NCBI RefSeq assembly: GCF_018860365.1
Contig: NZ_JAHKPO010000003.1
Coordinates: 496,001 to 560,000, forward strand
Source of the DNA: Arenibacter algicola
GTDB taxonomy: Bacteria > Bacteroidota > Bacteroidia > Flavobacteriales > Flavobacteriaceae
Direction: 5' to 3'
DNA length: 64,000 nt
The notes beneath the pieces were generated by a model that saw only the letters and a list, made by a program, of their open reading frames with translations, searched no databases and was not told the DNA's origin. A program made the position numbers and the translations under genes. How positions within the stretch are numbered: position 1 is the first letter of the stretch; every line of letters starts with the position of its first letter. Below, in pieces: positions 62,492-64,000 of the stretch.

Positions 62492-64000
62492 TTAAAAAGT
62501 AGCTTGTACGCCAATAGTGAATGATCTAGTCAAAGGATACGCATCGTTCAAGTTTTCTGGGTCCATAAACTTTGGCACCTTTGAAAAGGTCAATAAGTTG
62601 AAGCCAGAAGTAAACAAACGAAGTCTTTCTATTTTTACTTTTTTTGTTATTTCATCTGGAATTGTAAAACCAATAGTTATATTTTTCAATCGCACAAATG
62701 CAGCATTCAAAAGGTATCTAGATTGTATCTCCATATTTTTAAATGCTGGCTTATAGGCAGGAAAGAAGGCGTCCTGTCGTTCCGGCGTCCAAGAATCATA
62801 GTACATCTCAGGAGTGCCAATGCCCCCATGGATGTTTGAACCACGAATCAACCCCCAATAGAGATAACTGTTTGTCCAATAATCTCTTTTCGCAGTTCCT
62901 TGCCAAAACATATTAAAGTCAATATTTTTCCAACTAATATTTGTATTTAGACCATATTGGAATCTTGGTAGTGAATTACCAACAATCTGCTTGTCACCAG
63001 GATTGGAGACCGTGGACTCACCATATGATATTTTTCCATCTCCATCAATATCTTCATATTGCACATCGCCTGGGCGCCAGACTCCACCATCAATTTGTGA
63101 TTGACTTGGAGAAACATCAACTTCCTGATCTGATTGAAAAATTCCAACCGTTTTCAACCCCCAAATTTCTCCCATTTTTTTGCCTTCATAAAGGGAAGAA
63201 ACTATTTTTTGCGGATTACCTGAAAATCTAACAACTTCCGACTGGCTATCAGAAAGAACGAAGGAAAAATCATAATTTATTCCATTTTTTAATCGATCAT
63301 TCCATTTAGCAGAAAATTCCCAACCTTCAGTTTTCATAATTCCTGTATTGCTATTAGGAACACTCGTTCCTAAAACAGAAGGAAGCTGTTCGGCAGTTGT
63401 TAAAATATCGCTAGTTTTTCTTTTGTACCAATCGAAATTAACTCCTAACTTATTCCATAAGGTCAAATCCATTCCAAAATCGACCGTGGTTGCCGTCTCC
63501 CATGTCAATTGGGGACTTACCAAGCCGGGGGAAGTAATTCCAATTGGTCGCATTCCATTCATTAAATAGGGCACCTCGAGAGTAAGTCCATAAGTTGATA
63601 TATAGGCATAGTTAGCGACATCTTGATTACCCAAGCTCCCAAAGGAGGCTCTAAGTTTAAGATTGCTTATTCCTTCTGATAATCCTTTCATAAAGTTCTC
63701 TTCAGAAACTCTCCACCCAGCTGAAATGGAAGGAAAAACCTTGTATCTATTCCCCCTGGGAAATTTGGAGGTGCCATCATATCTTGAATTAATCTCGACA
63801 AGGTATTTATCATCGAAATTATAATTCAGCCTGGCGAACGCTCCACGAACACCCCAATGCGATTCATTATCGGAGGAAGTCTTGGCTCCTGTAGCAAGTT
63901 TTAAACTTGGTATCTCATCCGATATCAAATCATTTCCTTGGGCAGTTAAATCACGGTATTTAGATAATTCTTGATTAAAACCTAAAACTCCGGAAAAACT
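62492..64000 (-). CDS. SusC/RagA-type TonB-dependent transporter (partial)
   Basis: The C-terminal 502 residues of an outer membrane beta-barrel; the gene runs off the right edge of the window, and the frame is open to base 64000. Typical segments are ARLNYNFDDKYLVEINSRYDGTS, FPSISAGWRVSEENFM, LRASFGSLGNQDVANYAY, WETATTVDFGMDL, GDVQYEDIDGDGKI and the barrel end TRSFTIGVQATF. It should import oligosaccharide for the second locus. Confidence 0.95.
   Translation of the reverse strand, partial: SFSGVLGFNQELSKYRDLTAQGNDLISDEIPSLKLATGAKTSSDNESHWGVRGAFARLNYNFDDKYLVEINSRYDGTSKFPRGNRYKVFPSISAGWRVSEENFMKGLSEGISNLKLRASFGSLGNQDVANYAYISTYGLTLEVPYLMNGMRPIGITSPGLVSPQLTWETATTVDFGMDLTLWNKLGVNFDWYKRKTSDILTTAEQLPSVLGTSVPNSNTGIMKTEGWEFSAKWNDRLKNGINYDFSFVLSDSQSEVVRFSGNPQKIVSSLYEGKKMGEIWGLKTVGIFQSDQEVDVSPSQSQIDGGVWRPGDVQYEDIDGDGKISYGESTVSNPGDKQIVGNSLPRFQYGLNTNISWKNIDFNMFWQGTAKRDYWTNSYLYWGLIRGSNIHGGIGTPEMYYDSWTPERQDAFFPAYKPAFKNMEIQSRYLLNAAFVRLKNITIGFTIPDEITKKVKIERLRLFTSGFNLLTFSKVPKFMDPENLNDAYPLTRSFTIGVQATF

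Overview
The window looks like chromosomal DNA of a marine-type Flavobacteriaceae bacterium (phylum Bacteroidota). The reasons are AT-rich intergenic DNA, Bacteroidota-type -7 boxes (TAnnTTTG), SusC/SusD pairs, Rho with a long low-complexity insert, the folP-cdaA gene order, DUF4293, DUF1599 and BT_3928-type proteins, and a CTnDOT-like tyrosine recombinase. Genus and species cannot be fixed from the sequence alone.

Region 1 (1-17,056) is mostly core: succinate-semialdehyde-type aldehyde dehydrogenase, nitroreductase, an unknown membrane protein and lipoprotein, rho, DUF4293, a YfcE-like phosphoesterase, truA, an MsbA-like ABC exporter, diadenylate cyclase, folP, DUF1599, a DoxX/MauE-like membrane protein, tpiA, prmA, clpS and a YeeE/YedE pair.

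Region 2 (17,151-25,027, minus strand) reads as one transcription unit: LytS-type histidine kinase, LytTR response regulator, then three Planctomycete-type cytochrome-associated proteins (PSCyt1/DUF1549/DUF1553, DUF1501, and a composite cytochrome-LRR-carbohydrate-binding protein).

Region 3 (25,339-43,325, plus strand) is a polysaccharide utilisation locus: sodium:solute symporter, cytoplasmic GH130, CBM9-like protein, GH20, GH92, DUF4838, GH29, SusC and SusD. The enzyme set (alpha-mannosidase, hexosaminidase, fucosidase, Man-GlcNAc-type phosphorylase family) fits use of glycoprotein N-glycans. Three C-terminal discoidin-like modules tie regions 2 and 3 together. An FG-GAP/VCBS secreted protein follows on the minus strand.

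Region 4 (about 45,828-54,826) is accessory DNA. It starts with a duplicated tRNA-Pro locus in which a GIY-YIG nuclease gene sits between a broken tRNA-Pro copy and the intact one. Beyond the intact tRNA lies an apparent integrative mobilizable element: integrase, a possible structured small RNA overlapping an arginine-rich 32-residue reading frame, an unknown membrane protein, an excisionase-like HTH protein, a candidate oriT, MobC, relaxase and a coiled-coil membrane protein. Next comes a cassette of three tandem paralogous unknown genes, divergent from a small Cro/CI-type regulator with a phased operator array between them. Two related imperfect palindromes bracket this cassette. No convincing right attachment site was found.

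Region 5 (54,886-64,000, minus strand) is a second polysaccharide locus cut by the window edge: SusC (partial), SusD, three tandem paralogous secreted proteins of unrecognised family, and a CstA-type transporter.
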